NCBI GenBank assembly: GCA_024639765.1
Contig: JAHEHU010000004.1
Location: 1 to 34,115 of the forward strand
Direction: 5' to 3'
From: Eudoraea sp.
Lineage (GTDB): Bacteria > Bacteroidota > Bacteroidia > Flavobacteriales > Flavobacteriaceae
DNA length: 34,115 nt
Positions 8,126 through 16,166 of this stretch are shown here, piece after piece; the first letter of the stretch is position 1; each line of letters starts with the position of its first letter. The position numbers and the translations under genes were made by a program. The notes beneath the pieces were generated by a model, which was not told where the DNA came from, did no database searches, and saw nothing but the letters and a program-made list of their open reading frames with translations.

Positions 8126-9053
8126 TGACCGATTTGCTTTGCACCGTTTTTATAAAAATATCGTTGGCTGATGGGATGGTCTCCACAAAATTATGGATAG
8201 TGCCCCTGGAAGACAATTGATCTAAAAGAGGACGTGTATCTTCCGATGGTAATTGTATTTTAAACTGCAATTGGGCTGCTGCCTTATCATAGTCTGAAGA
8301 TGTTATCTGAAACGAATCTGAAAGTTCATTTATAAATTTTTCTCCATCCTGTATGGCCATACCAACATTATAAATATTGTTCTTGTACTTTCTCTTAATA
8401 TCGGAAAGCTTTCCATCAAGGATCTTCTCAGCATTATGCAACAAAGCGATATATTCACAGATCTCTTCAACAGATTCCATCCTATGTGTAGAAAATATAA
8501 TTGAGGTGCCACGTTCCTTTAACTGCAGTATCTCTTCTTTAATGATATTGGCATTAATAGGATCGAACCCACTGAAAGGCTCATCAAAGATGAGCAATTT
8601 AGGCTCATGTAATACCGTTACAATAAATTGGATCTTTTGAGCCATTCCCTTGGAAAGTTCCTGTATCTTTTTGTTCCACCAGTCTCCAATTTCCAGCCGT
8701 TCAAACCAATACAGCAAGCGCTTTTTAGCCTCTCCTTTCGAAAGACCTTTTAACTGCGCTAAATACAAGGCTTGTTCCCCTACTTTCATACTCTTATAGA
8801 GACCCCTTTCCTCAGGCAAATACCCAATCATGGAAATATGTTCTGCCTTCAGTGGTTCCCCATTAAAAAGAACATGACCACTATCCGGATACGTTATTTG
8901 ATTAATGATCCTGATTAAGGTGGTCTTACCCGCCCCATTTGGACCTAAAAGCCCATAAATGCTGTTTGTTGGGATCTCCAGAGAGACATTTTTTAGTGCA
9001 AAATGAGGACCGAATTTTTTTGTAATCTGCTCGGCGACCAAAATAGAATTCAT
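8118..9053 (-). CDS. ABC exporter ATP-binding protein (NatA-like)
   Basis: A 311-residue cytoplasmic ATPase with Walker A GPNGAGKTT (about 38-46), the Q-loop region MIGYLPEERGLY, signature ELSKGMAQK in place of LSGGQ, Walker B LLIFDEPFSGFD and the H-loop STHRM. After the NBD there is a C-terminal accessory domain of about 90 residues of the DrrA/NatA kind. It drives the permease encoded directly downstream with an eight-base overlap. A -7 type promoter element lies 14 bases before the ATG, so this is probably the first gene of the exporter-MscS transcript. Confidence 0.92.
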   Translation of the reverse strand: MNSILVAEQITKKFGPHFALKNVSLEIPTNSIYGLLGPNGAGKTTLIRIINQITYPDSGHVLFNGEPLKAEHISMIGYLPEERGLYKSMKVGEQALYLAQLKGLSKGEAKKRLLYWFERLEIGDWWNKKIQELSKGMAQKIQFIVTVLHEPKLLIFDEPFSGFDPINANIIKEEILQLKERGTSIIFSTHRMESVEEICEYIALLHNAEKILDGKLSDIKRKYKNNIYNVGMAIQDGEKFINELSDSFQITSSDYDKAAAQLQFKIQLPSEDTRPLLDQLSSRGTIHNFVETIPSANDIFIKTVQSKSVNE

Positions 9054-9067
9054 GTAAGCAATTTTTC

Positions 9068-9075
9068 CAAAGATA
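9068..9075 (-). promoter_or_regulatory. Bacteroidetes -7 element before the ABC exporter
   Basis: TATCTTTG on the minus strand fits TAnnTTTG. It is 14 bases upstream of the ATP-binding protein start. No clear -33 TTTG is found at the usual spacing, so this is half a promoter by sequence. Confidence 0.4.
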
Positions 9076-9373
9076 TAGAATTGGAAGAAAAGACTTTGGA
9101 GTTTAAAAATTATAATTCATCGCAATTACAGCATATAAAAATCAAGGGCAAATAGCTGGAAACAGGTCTTACAATTCAATTTTTCATATAACTATACAAA
9201 GGAAGTAGAAAATTGGAGGCTATCTGAATGTAGGCTGATCCCTTAAAAAAGCAAAACCCACCCTCAACGAATCAAGGATGGGAAAAAAATTGCTATGAAA
9301 AAGAAAATTAATATTGGTTACCCAATATCGGGTCAAATATACGTTTTTTATTTAAAAAGAAATCCTAATTCAA
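9076..9373. other. Intergenic region between ABC exporter and dnaJ
   Basis: About 300 bases without a convincing gene. It holds the probable dnaJ terminator (9244-9282). An ORF beginning at the ATG near 9297 on the plus strand runs antisense into dnaJ and is not credible. The rest is AT-rich without repeats that I can see. Confidence 0.6.
9244..9282 (-). terminator. Rho-independent terminator of grpE-dnaJ
   Basis: On the minus strand CCCATCCT and AGGGTGGG (9282-9275 and 9264-9257) form an 8-bp stem with one T-G wobble and a 10-base loop. It is followed by TTTTGCTTTTTT. It lies about 90 bases after the dnaJ stop. Confidence 0.65.
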
Positions 9374-10489
9374 CTAAGAAAACATGTCTTTTACTTTTTC
9401 AAAAAAAGATTTATCAGATTTTTCAGGCTTAGGTTCAAAATTTTCGTGAGAATTCATTTTCTCAAAAAACTCTCTCTGTTCTTTGTTTAATTCTTTTGGT
9501 GTCCAAACGTTTACATGTACCAAAAGATCACCGCTGCCATACCCGTTGATATTATTGATACCCTTACCACGTAATCGTAAGATCTTACCAGATTGAATTC
9601 CAGATTCTAATTTTATCCTGACTTTTCCACTTACAGTATCTATTTCTTTGGAGGTCCCCAGTACGGCATCCGAGATACTGATATAAAGATCATAATGTAG
9701 GTTGTCACCCTCTCTTTTGAGGGTACTGTGCTCCTTGGTTTCAATTGCCACCAATAGATCCCCGGGTACGCTATTTCCAGGCGCCTCATTCCCTTTTCCA
9801 CTCACCTTGAGTTGCATCCCTTCTTCTACTCCGGCTGGTATCTTTATAGATACGGTTTCTTCCTCTATCTTCAGACCCTGAGCATCTGCATCTGCCGGCC
9901 GTTGATCTATTATTTGCCCACTACCACTACAACTGGAACACGTTGCTGCTGTTTGCATTCTTCCCAGTATGGTATTGGTGATCTTTGTCACTTGCCCATT
10001 GCCATTACAGGCTGAGCACGTTTTGTAGGTAACCCCCGGCGCTTGTACTTTACGCCTTACTTTTACTTTCTTTTCAACACCATTGGCAACTTCTTCTAAA
10101 CTAAGCTTTACGCGGATCCGCAAGTTGCTTCCTTTTACGCGTCGCTGACCGCCACCTCCAAAGCCTCCGAAGCCACCAAAACTCCCACCAAAAGCACTAC
10201 CAAAGATATCCCCGAACTGACTAAAAATATCTTCCATGTTCATGCCTCCACCTCCAAAGCCACCACCCTCAAATGCGGCGTGGCCATATTGGTCATATCT
10301 GGCACGTTTATCAGGATCACTCAAGACTTCATAGGCTTCGGCTGCCTTTTTAAACATTTCTTCAGCTTTCGAATCTCCCGGATTCTTATCCGGATGGTAC
10401 TGTATGGCCTTCTTGCGATAGGCCTTTTTGATCTCAGCTGCAGAAGCAGATTTGTTAAGCTCTAAAATTTCATAATAGTCTTGCTTCAT
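9374..10489 (-). CDS. dnaJ: Chaperone DnaJ with a reduced zinc-finger domain
   Basis: Hsp40 co-chaperone that delivers substrates to DnaK and stimulates its ATPase. The J-domain (1-70) has the HPD motif at 32-34, followed by a Gly/Phe-rich linker (about 73-115) and the C-terminal substrate-binding domains (about 120-345). The cysteine-rich region contains only two CxxCxGxG motifs (C158-G165 and C184-G191) where E. coli DnaJ has four, so it can form one zinc centre. I believe this reduced form is common in Flavobacteriia. The gene follows grpE by nine bases, an operon, with a terminator downstream. Confidence 0.95.
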   Translation of the reverse strand: MKQDYYEILELNKSASAAEIKKAYRKKAIQYHPDKNPGDSKAEEMFKKAAEAYEVLSDPDKRARYDQYGHAAFEGGGFGGGGMNMEDIFSQFGDIFGSAFGGSFGGFGGFGGGGQRRVKGSNLRIRVKLSLEEVANGVEKKVKVRRKVQAPGVTYKTCSACNGNGQVTKITNTILGRMQTAATCSSCSGSGQIIDQRPADADAQGLKIEEETVSIKIPAGVEEGMQLKVSGKGNEAPGNSVPGDLLVAIETKEHSTLKREGDNLHYDLYISISDAVLGTSKEIDTVSGKVRIKLESGIQSGKILRLRGKGINNINGYGSGDLLVHVNVWTPKELNKEQREFFEKMNSHENFEPKPEKSDKSFFEKVKDMFS

Positions 10490-10498
10490 GTCCCTTAT

Positions 10499-11071
10499 TT
10501 AATTGCCAACAACCACTTTTGGGTGCCTAATTACTTTATCTCCAAGGCGATATCCCTTTTCCACCACATCAATGATCTTTCCTTTTAGTTTTTTACTGGG
10601 GGCAGGAATTTGGGTGATCGCATCATGGATCTCAGCATCAAAATTATCTCCTTCTTTTACCTTTATTTCTTCAAGGCCCTTTGCCTTAAGTGTTTCTTTG
10701 AATTTGTTGTAAATAAGTTCCACACCTTTAAAAAGATCCTTATCGGAAGATTTGGAGAGCTCTTTTAGGGCTCTTTCAAAATCATCTAAAATGGGCAATA
10801 GGGCAGAAATAACTTCCTGACCTGCCGTTCTAAAAAGATCAATTCTTTCTTTGGATGTCCTCTTTTTATAGTTTTCGAATTCAGCAAAAAGGCGCAAGAA
10901 TTTATCTTTTTCCTTTTGTAATTCAATTTCCAGCAATTCTTCCTTCGAAGCAGACTCTTCTTCAGATGCATCATTTGATTCTGGCATACTATCCGTTCCT
11001 TCTTCATTCATTACGGCTTCCTCCTGAGACAGTGTGTCTTCTATTTCGTCTATTCTATCCTTTTTACTCAT
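10499..11071 (-). CDS. grpE: Nucleotide exchange factor GrpE
   Basis: A 190-residue protein with an acidic, disordered N-terminus (about 1-45), a long dimerising helix (about 45-105, rich in Glu/Lys with FENYKKRT) and a C-terminal beta domain with the GrpE signature VVEKGYRLGDKVIRHPKVVV. It releases ADP from DnaK. It is the first gene of a grpE-dnaJ operon, driven by a good Bacteroidetes promoter at 11122-11154. No CIRCE element is present upstream, so HrcA control is not indicated. Confidence 0.95.
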   Translation of the reverse strand: MSKKDRIDEIEDTLSQEEAVMNEEGTDSMPESNDASEEESASKEELLEIELQKEKDKFLRLFAEFENYKKRTSKERIDLFRTAGQEVISALLPILDDFERALKELSKSSDKDLFKGVELIYNKFKETLKAKGLEEIKVKEGDNFDAEIHDAITQIPAPSKKLKGKIIDVVEKGYRLGDKVIRHPKVVVGN

Positions 11072-11121
11072 TTGTGAAGGTTTTATTCAAACAATACCTC
11101 TTGGTGTGTAATTCAAGATGG

Positions 11122-11154
11122 CAAAAGTACTGCCATTTATTTAAAAATGTCAAA
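11122..11154 (-). promoter_or_regulatory. Promoter of grpE-dnaJ (-33/-7)
   Basis: On the minus strand TTTG (11154-11151), a 21-base spacer and TACTTTTG (11129-11122) match the Bacteroidetes housekeeping consensus TTTG-N19-21-TAnnTTTG. Transcription would start near 11115, giving a leader of about 44 bases before the grpE ATG at 11071. Confidence 0.65.
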
Positions 11155-11161
11155 ATGTCAC

Positions 11162-11190
11162 AAAAAAACATCCTGCAGGCAGGATGTTTT
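11162..11190 (-). terminator. Terminator after the TIGR01777 gene
   Basis: ACATCCTGC (11168-11176) and GCAGGATGT (11179-11187) are perfect complements. On the minus strand the hairpin is followed by a run of seven T (with flanking A on the other side), so it can end the transcript of the gene finishing at 11215 before the grpE promoter. Confidence 0.75.
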
Positions 11191-11214
11191 CTTCTGAGTT
11201 ATGTACAATGGTAA

Positions 11215-12165
11215 TTAAATGAATTCTTTTTGATAAATGTTGTTAGACTCCTCCTCCGGGCCAAGGATACTCCTCAGAGCGTTGCAGATGTTTTTGTAAT
11301 AGAATTCGAACCCTTCTTCTTCAAGTTTCTTACTACTCACTCTTTGACTTGCAAATAGTAAGTATGACATCTCTCCAAGCAACAGTTGCATTATTCCTTG
11401 AGGGATGTTAGGAAGCAATAAGGGTCTGTTCAACAAGGCCGCGATCTCTTTGATAAGTTTAGAATTTGTCACAGGATTTGGTGCCACTCCATTAAAGGTA
11501 CCCTCCAGCTCCTGCTCAATAACAAAAAGGAATTGTCTTGCCAGGTCATCGATATGAATCCAGGATTGCCATTGTTCACCGCTGCCAAAAGCAGCTCCTA
11601 CATAAGATTTTATAGGTTTGGCCATGGCCGGCAAGGCACCACCGTCTGCAGAAAGTACCAAGCCTATTCGAATGGCTGCAACCGAAAAAGAAAATTTAGA
11701 AAATTCATTGATCTCCTGTTCCCACTTAGAAACAACCTCTCCCAGAAAACTTTCATCTACATCTGCTATATCCTCAGTGTAATACCTGTCTAATGAATTG
11801 GGATAAATACCTATTGCCGACGCGGACACAAAGGATCTAATATTTTTAGTATCCAAAGCTTCAATGGCCTTTCTCAACGTTTGCAAGCTGTCTAGCCTAC
11901 TGCAAAGGATCTTCTTTTTGTTTGCCTTCGTCCAGCGTTGAGAGACGGTCGCTCCTGCCAGATTAATTACTGCAGTGACGCCATCAAAACATCTTATATC
12001 AATTTCTCCCTTCCCCGGGTTCCAATAAAATCCTTTGACACCCTCCTCATTCGTTACTTTACTTTTCCGGGTGGTAAGATAGTGAACCTCTATATTCCGT
12101 TCCCTAAATTTCTGCGTAACAGCCTTGCCAATCAATCCTGTGGCCCCGGTGATCAAAACGCTCAT
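11215..12165 (-). CDS. TIGR01777-type NAD(P)-binding SDR/epimerase-like protein
   Basis: A 316-residue extended SDR with the Rossmann motif GATGLIG at residues 7-13 and conserved family elements: FYWNPGKGEID, INLAGATVSQRW, SASAIGIYP, and WIHIDDLARQF followed by GTFNGVAPNPVTN. These place it in the YfcH/TIGR01777 family, whose biochemical activity is not well defined; relatives act in cell division or chloroplast division regulation. The usual YxxxK catalytic pair is not obvious (the Tyr of IGIYP lies near the expected site). It is followed by a terminator. Confidence 0.88.
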   Translation of the reverse strand: MSVLITGATGLIGKAVTQKFRERNIEVHYLTTRKSKVTNEEGVKGFYWNPGKGEIDIRCFDGVTAVINLAGATVSQRWTKANKKKILCSRLDSLQTLRKAIEALDTKNIRSFVSASAIGIYPNSLDRYYTEDIADVDESFLGEVVSKWEQEINEFSKFSFSVAAIRIGLVLSADGGALPAMAKPIKSYVGAAFGSGEQWQSWIHIDDLARQFLFVIEQELEGTFNGVAPNPVTNSKLIKEIAALLNRPLLLPNIPQGIMQLLLGEMSYLLFASQRVSSKKLEEEGFEFYYKNICNALRSILGPEEESNNIYQKEFI

Positions 12166-12271
12166 GCTACTCTTTTTTTGTAAAGATATTTGATTTGGGA
12201 TGGAGATGATCAGGGTTTATATTAGGTTTAACAATATTGTTTAACACTTATAAATTGGTATCCTAAGCGTA

Positions 12272-12940
12272 CTAGCTTTTTACTCTTGTTGCTCGCAACA
12301 TTTCACGCTTCCCAGGCGGGCCAGGAAGCCGCTCTACATGGAAGCCTGCCGCTAACATGGCGCGTCTTACACTTCCTTTCGCGGCATATGTTACCAGTTT
12401 ACCACCCTTTCTTAAAGAGTTAAACATACTATGAAAAATACCTTCCGTCCATAATTCAGGCTGAACCCTTGCGCCAAATGCATCAAAATACACAAGGTCG
12501 AATAATTGCACATCTTTGATCTCGCTAAAATCCTTTTGTTGTTTGCAAAGCCTGAAGTAAGGTGTGATCGCTGTTTCTGAGTTCCAGGAAGAGCTGTGCA
12601 ATGACGTAAAGAGTTCTCTACACTCTTCTGCCTTGAGTTCAGAAATATAATTCAATTGATCTAACTCGGTTATACTTACCGGATACTTCTCTACTCCGGT
12701 ATAGTCTATTTGCAGTCCCTTTTTTCTAGCTTCCAATAAAGTGATGAAAGCATTTAGTCCCGTGCCAAAACCTATCTCCAGAATGGAAATATGGTCCCTT
12801 TTGATCGCGGATAATCCATGATCCACAAATACGTGATAGGCTTCTTGTATGGCCCCATGTTTTGAATGGTACTGCTCATTCCAGGCCTCTAAATGAATAG
12901 TCTTAGACCCATCAGCCGTGGTTATTATGGTACGCTTCAA
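12272..12940 (-). CDS. mnmD: tRNA U34 mnm5s2U methyltransferase MnmD, TTG start
   Basis: The 222-residue protein corresponds to the methyltransferase half of MnmC: AWNEQYHSKHGAIQEA near the N-terminus, SAM-binding ILEIGFGTGLNAF (about 50-63) and DLVYFDAFGARVQPELWT (about 148-165), ending with GPPGKREMLRA. It adds the last methyl of 5-methylaminomethyl-2-thiouridine at the tRNA wobble base. No oxidase domain is fused, as in stand-alone MnmD. The start is TTG at 12940: an in-frame stop at 12950-12952 lies three codons upstream and no ATG occurs before the conserved region. It begins one base after the stop of the DUF4920 gene, suggesting coupling. Confidence 0.9.
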   Translation of the reverse strand: MKRTIITTADGSKTIHLEAWNEQYHSKHGAIQEAYHVFVDHGLSAIKRDHISILEIGFGTGLNAFITLLEARKKGLQIDYTGVEKYPVSITELDQLNYISELKAEECRELFTSLHSSSWNSETAITPYFRLCKQQKDFSEIKDVQLFDLVYFDAFGARVQPELWTEGIFHSMFNSLRKGGKLVTYAAKGSVRRAMLAAGFHVERLPGPPGKREMLRATRVKS

Positions 12941-12941
12941 C

Positions 12942-13445
12942 CTATTGCTCTAAGATCACCCCGGTCGCAATAAAACTTCGGGTCGCTTTTTCCGTAGTGA
13001 TCTTATTGATCTCTTCTTCAGATGCTCCTCCGTCCTCTGCAAAGTGTTGTTGTTCTTTTACACTCATTTTTTCGATGAACCCTTTCCCGCTAAGCACCAC
13101 CTGACTTCCTACAATATCTTTTGGCACAAAAAACCCATAATCCTTGAAAGTTACCATGGTTTCCTGTCCGTCACCCAGATCAACCTTCATCCAACATCCT
13201 TTAGACTTGCATACGTCGGTTACCACAGCAGAAAAAGCCGTCGTAAGGGTATCTGTTTCTCCCAGTTCTTGAAAAGCCCGGGCTATTTCCGATTCTTTCA
13301 TAACATTATCTGAGTTGAATGATTCCCCGAAAAGCTCCTTTTCTTCCGTCGCAGCAACTATTTCTTCAGTTTCAGTTTGAGAATTTTGTTGTTTACAGCT
13401 TCCAAGAATAAGAAAGACCACAATGATTATGTTAAATCCTTTCAT
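12942..13445 (-). CDS. DUF4920 lipoprotein
   Basis: A 167-residue lipoprotein: signal sequence with lipobox LGSC (Cys at residue 17) followed by a Gln/Glu/Thr-rich linker, then a compact domain starting FGESFN and containing VCKSKGCWMKVDLGDGQETMVTFKDYGFFVPKD, which I recognise as DUF4920. The two cysteines in CKSKGCW are conserved in such domains and could bind metal or form a disulfide. It should be periplasmic, membrane-anchored. Operon with mnmD (one-base gap) and divergent from ilvE. Function unknown. Confidence 0.85.
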   Translation of the reverse strand: MKGFNIIIVVFLILGSCKQQNSQTETEEIVAATEEKELFGESFNSDNVMKESEIARAFQELGETDTLTTAFSAVVTDVCKSKGCWMKVDLGDGQETMVTFKDYGFFVPKDIVGSQVVLSGKGFIEKMSVKEQQHFAEDGGASEEEINKITTEKATRSFIATGVILEQ

Positions 13446-13524
13446 TTTATATATGATTTAAGATTACTCTACAAAACTGAGGATTTTTCAGTTAAAAAAG
13501 AAGGAACAAGAGTGCATAAATGTT

Positions 13525-13532
13525 TAATTTTG
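13525..13532 (+). promoter_or_regulatory. -7 element before ilvE
   Basis: TAATTTTG fits TAnnTTTG and lies 18 bases before the ilvE ATG at 13551. No clear -33 TTTG at 19-21 bases upstream. Confidence 0.4.
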
Positions 13533-13550
13533 ATATGTAAAACTAAGAGG

Positions 13551-14618
13551 ATGGAGACCAAGGTCACGAACATTACTGTTGAAAAAGTTAAAACGTCAAA
13601 AATTTCTCAGGTAGATTTTTCTAACCTTCCTTTTGGCAAAGTATATTCAGATCATATGCTGGTATGCGATTATTCAAATGGAACTTGGCATTCACCTCGT
13701 GTAGTTCCATATCAAGGGATTACGTTAGATCCGGCGGCTAAAATATTTCATTACGGACAATCTGTTTTTGAAGGAATGAAAGCATACAAAGACACAGATG
13801 GCCATATCTGGCTCTTTAGACCGGAAGAAAATCAAAAAAGACTAAATATTTCATCAAAAAGGATCTCTATACCGGAACTCCCCCAGGAGATCTTTATGGA
13901 AGGATTGAAGACGCTATTGCAAGTGGAGAAAGATTGGATCCCAACCACTCCAGGCAGCTCCTTATACATTCGTCCTTTTATCTTTGCATCGGGTACAGGA
14001 TTACATGCCTCTCCTGCTGACCAATATAAATTCATTATTGCCTGTGCCCCTTCAGGACCTTATTTTTCGGGAAAATTAAAGGTTTTGATAGAAGAAAAAT
14101 ATTCGAGGGCCGCTAATGGTGGAGTGGGATACGCCAAAGCAGGAGGAAACTATGCCGGTCAATTCTACCCTACCCAACTGGCCATAGAGAAGGGATATCA
14201 GCAAGTTGTATGGACAGATGACAATACCCATGAGTATATTGAAGAGGCCGGCGCCATGAACATCTTTGTGCGCATAAATGACACCTTGCTTACAAGTCCT
14301 GTGAGCGATCGAATCCTCGATGGGGTTACGCGTAAAAGCGTAATAGAACTAGCGAAATCTGAAGATTTTCCTGTAGAGATCCGCAAGATCAGGGTAGAGG
14401 AATTGGTAGCGGCATCCAAGAATGGCAGTCTCAAAGAAATGTTTGGGGCAGGTACTGCTGCTGTAATTTCACCCATTTCGGGTTTTGGTCACAGGGATAA
14501 AGATTATATGCTCCCGGAAATTGAAAACAGTTACGCAGATCATCTAAAGAAACGTATTACGGATATTCAGTATAACCGTGCTGAAGATCCATTCAATTGG
14601 CGTTACCAGGTATTATAA
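13551..14618 (+). CDS. ilvE: Branched-chain amino acid aminotransferase
   Basis: A fold-type IV PLP enzyme of 355 residues that interconverts Leu/Ile/Val and their 2-keto acids using glutamate. Visible features: FHYGQSVFEGMKAY near the N-terminus, YIRPFIFASG, the PLP-lysine segment GYAKAGGNYAG, EEAGAMNIF, and FGAGTAAVISPI, all in the order of class II BCATs. The ATG at 13551 is used; the frame is open further upstream but that part overlaps the divergent DUF4920 gene and does not look like BCAT. A -7 element lies upstream. The ilvE / DUF4920-mnmD divergent layout is, to my knowledge, recurrent in flavobacteria. Confidence 0.95.
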   Translation: METKVTNITVEKVKTSKISQVDFSNLPFGKVYSDHMLVCDYSNGTWHSPRVVPYQGITLDPAAKIFHYGQSVFEGMKAYKDTDGHIWLFRPEENQKRLNISSKRISIPELPQEIFMEGLKTLLQVEKDWIPTTPGSSLYIRPFIFASGTGLHASPADQYKFIIACAPSGPYFSGKLKVLIEEKYSRAANGGVGYAKAGGNYAGQFYPTQLAIEKGYQQVVWTDDNTHEYIEEAGAMNIFVRINDTLLTSPVSDRILDGVTRKSVIELAKSEDFPVEIRKIRVEELVAASKNGSLKEMFGAGTAAVISPISGFGHRDKDYMLPEIENSYADHLKKRITDIQYNRAEDPFNWRYQVL

Positions 14619-14669
14619 TAATTGGTTTGCGTTTTTCGTATGTAGAGAATACTCTTGGAAGGAACCCTT

Positions 14670-15056
14670 TTATTTATCTAGTATCCCTTTAATATTGGGT
14701 TTGAAGTAGTCCGGCCCTTTTAATACCTTACCGTCTTCCCTGTAGATGGGTTGACCATCGGCACCTAACTTGCTCATATTACTCCGCTGAATCTCTTCAA
14801 AAACCTCTTCAATAATATGCTGCATTCCATGTTCTAAAATGGTACCACATAATATGTATAACATGTCACCCAAAGCATCTGCTACCTCAACCAGATCATT
14901 ATTTTCAGCAGCCTCATAATATTCCTTATTTTCTTCATCCATCAGATTAAATCGGAGCTGATTCTTTGCACTACCTAAATTGGCCCTCGGTTCCTCGGCT
15001 ACCCCTAATCCAAAAGAATGATGAAACTGAGCAACGGCATCTATCTTGTTTTTCAT
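14670..15056 (-). CDS. MazG-like nucleoside triphosphate pyrophosphohydrolase
   Basis: A 128-residue all-alpha NTP pyrophosphatase. The metal-binding pattern ExxE-x(n)-ExxD is visible as LMDEENKEYYEA (about 38-49) and LVEVADALGDMLYI (about 55-68), as in MazG/PRA-PH-like enzymes. The C-terminal segment with GKVLKGPDYFKPNI is typical of the phage/bacterial MazG-like subfamily. Likely role: removing non-canonical dNTPs. It is divergent from the small membrane protein at 15097; substrate not determinable. Confidence 0.85.
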   Translation of the reverse strand: MKNKIDAVAQFHHSFGLGVAEEPRANLGSAKNQLRFNLMDEENKEYYEAAENNDLVEVADALGDMLYILCGTILEHGMQHIIEEVFEEIQRSNMSKLGADGQPIYREDGKVLKGPDYFKPNIKGILDK

Positions 15057-15073
15057 GCTATGTCTTTTTAATG

Positions 15074-15081
15074 TAGTTTTG
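15074..15081 (+). promoter_or_regulatory. -7 element before the 62-aa membrane protein
   Basis: TAGTTTTG fits TAnnTTTG, 15 bases upstream of the ATG at 15097. The nearest TTG upstream (15046) is at a 25-base spacing, longer than usual. Confidence 0.4.
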
Positions 15082-15096
15082 CGCTAAAATATACAT

Positions 15097-15285
15097 ATGT
15101 TTAGTACGGGACAATTAATTTTCGCAGCCATTTTTGTGATAGTTTTTGCGCTAGTTATCTTCCTTTCTTACAAAAAAGACAAAAAATTACATTCAAAAAA
15201 CTATAAAGGAGTTAAATGGGTAGGTATTGTATTTATAGTATTCATAATTATTCTTTTTATTCTTAAGGAATGGCTTAAAAATTAA
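15097..15285 (+). CDS. Small two-helix membrane protein, 62 aa
   Basis: Two hydrophobic helices (about 6-24 and 41-58) are separated by a strongly basic loop (YKKDKKLHSKNYKGVK), so both termini should face the periplasm with the loop inside. I do not know a function. It has its own -7 element and is followed 115 bases later by another small membrane protein gene. It does not share the FFxI...N...LL pattern of the micro-protein family, so I treat it as unrelated. Confidence 0.7.
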   Translation: MFSTGQLIFAAIFVIVFALVIFLSYKKDKKLHSKNYKGVKWVGIVFIVFIIILFILKEWLKN

Positions 15286-15365
15286 CAATTATTTTGTCTA
15301 CACCACAAAAATCACCATTCTCACAACTTATAATCGATTTCGTTCGTATACTACAAGAAAACAAG

Positions 15366-15373
15366 TACTTTTG
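15366..15373 (+). promoter_or_regulatory. -7 element before micro-protein copy 3 and crcB
   Basis: TACTTTTG fits TAnnTTTG. Twenty-one bases upstream is TTCG, one mismatch from TTTG. It is 27 bases before the ATG at 15401 and could drive the small gene and crcB together. Confidence 0.45.
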
Positions 15374-15400
15374 CGTTATACAATCAAAGAAAACCGATAA

Positions 15401-15580
15401 ATGACAACCTTTTTTACCATTTTCTTTGTTTTGGTTCTGATCAATGCTGCCTTATTATCCTTTAGTATTGTTACCAACGGCCAAAGACAAAACGATTTAT
15501 CAAAGGACAAATCTCAGGATGCCACAGACAAGGTCTATCCATTAGATTTGTCATCTTCAGAATTCAAAAAAGCCATTTAG
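15401..15580 (+). CDS. Micro-membrane protein with hydrophilic tail, 59 aa (family copy 3)
   Basis: The first 23 residues (one helix, MTTFFTIFFVLVLINAALLS then FSI) align without gaps to the 29-residue proteins at 108 and 257, with F4, F5, I7, L11, N15, L18, L19 and S22 identical in all three. Unlike those it carries an extra 36-residue polar tail rich in Asp, Lys and Ser, ending EFKKAI. ATG to TAG, with a -7 element 27 bases upstream and crcB starting 17 bases downstream, so it probably shares a transcript with the fluoride channel. Function unknown; no named family recognised. Confidence 0.65.
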   Translation: MTTFFTIFFVLVLINAALLSFSIVTNGQRQNDLSKDKSQDATDKVYPLDLSSSEFKKAI

Positions 15581-15597
15581 ATTCCTATCTTTAGGAA

Positions 15598-15969
15598 ATG
15601 AAACAATTTTTGCTGATATTCCTGGGAGGTGGAATGGGTAGCAGCCTTCGTTACCTTCTAAGCAAAACATTGAATCCTTATACTACCAACTTTTTTCTTG
15701 GAACCTTTGGCGTAAACATCATAGGATGTTTGATCATTGGGATAATCTTAGGGTTCTCTGCCAAATCAACATCCCTTAGTAATAACACTATCCTATTTAT
15801 TACTATTGGTTTTTGTGGTGGATTTACCACCTTTTCTTCCTTTGCACTCGAGAATTACGGCATGCTGCGGGAAGGACAGATCACTTCGTTTCTTTTGTAC
15901 ACTGTAAGTAGTATAGTAGTAGGCATTCTTGCAGTAGCCTTTGGCCTTTGGCTTTCAAAAATCTTCTGA
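15598..15969 (+). CDS. crcB: Fluoride channel CrcB/Fluc
   Basis: A 123-residue protein with four membrane helices. The Fluc hallmarks are present: GGGMGSSLRY near the N-terminus, the pore Asn in GTFGVNIIG, and GFCGGFTTFSSFALE containing the Phe-box and Na+-site residues. It exports fluoride as a dual-topology dimer in the inner membrane. I see no fluoride riboswitch in front of it; instead it follows a small membrane protein gene by 17 bases. Confidence 0.93.
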   Translation: MKQFLLIFLGGGMGSSLRYLLSKTLNPYTTNFFLGTFGVNIIGCLIIGIILGFSAKSTSLSNNTILFITIGFCGGFTTFSSFALENYGMLREGQITSFLLYTVSSIVVGILAVAFGLWLSKIF

Positions 15970-16113
15970 ACCAACCTCTTCTAACACTCATTGTTAAGGA
16001 AATATCCTAGTCTTTCCCTTATTGATGATCCATAAATTAACAGTTTCCTACAGCAGATGTTAAAAGTGTCCTACACAAAAATCATATAGACAAATAATTA
16101 TCTTTTGAATATC

Positions 16114-16136
16114 ATACCCTAATTTTTTAGGGGTAT
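16114..16136. promoter_or_regulatory. Palindrome 1 upstream of PII-amt operon
   Basis: ATACCCTAA (16114-16122) faces TTAGGGGTAT (16127-16136) across TTTT; one C is missing from the left arm. Its centre is near 16125. A second, similar palindrome is centred near 16178, about 53 bases or five helical turns away, so the pair may be bound by one regulator. A hairpin role in RNA is also possible. Confidence 0.5.
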
Positions 16137-16166
16137 ATATTAATAAACTGATAAAAATAAAGAAAT

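Noticed and set aside
11072-11161. CIRCE element upstream of grpE
   Set aside because: No TTAGCACTC-N9-GAGTGCTAA inverted repeat is present; only a housekeeping-type promoter is seen.
15286-15597. Possible fluoride riboswitch upstream of crcB
   Set aside because: I could not find the conserved crcB-motif core, and the space before crcB is occupied by another small gene.
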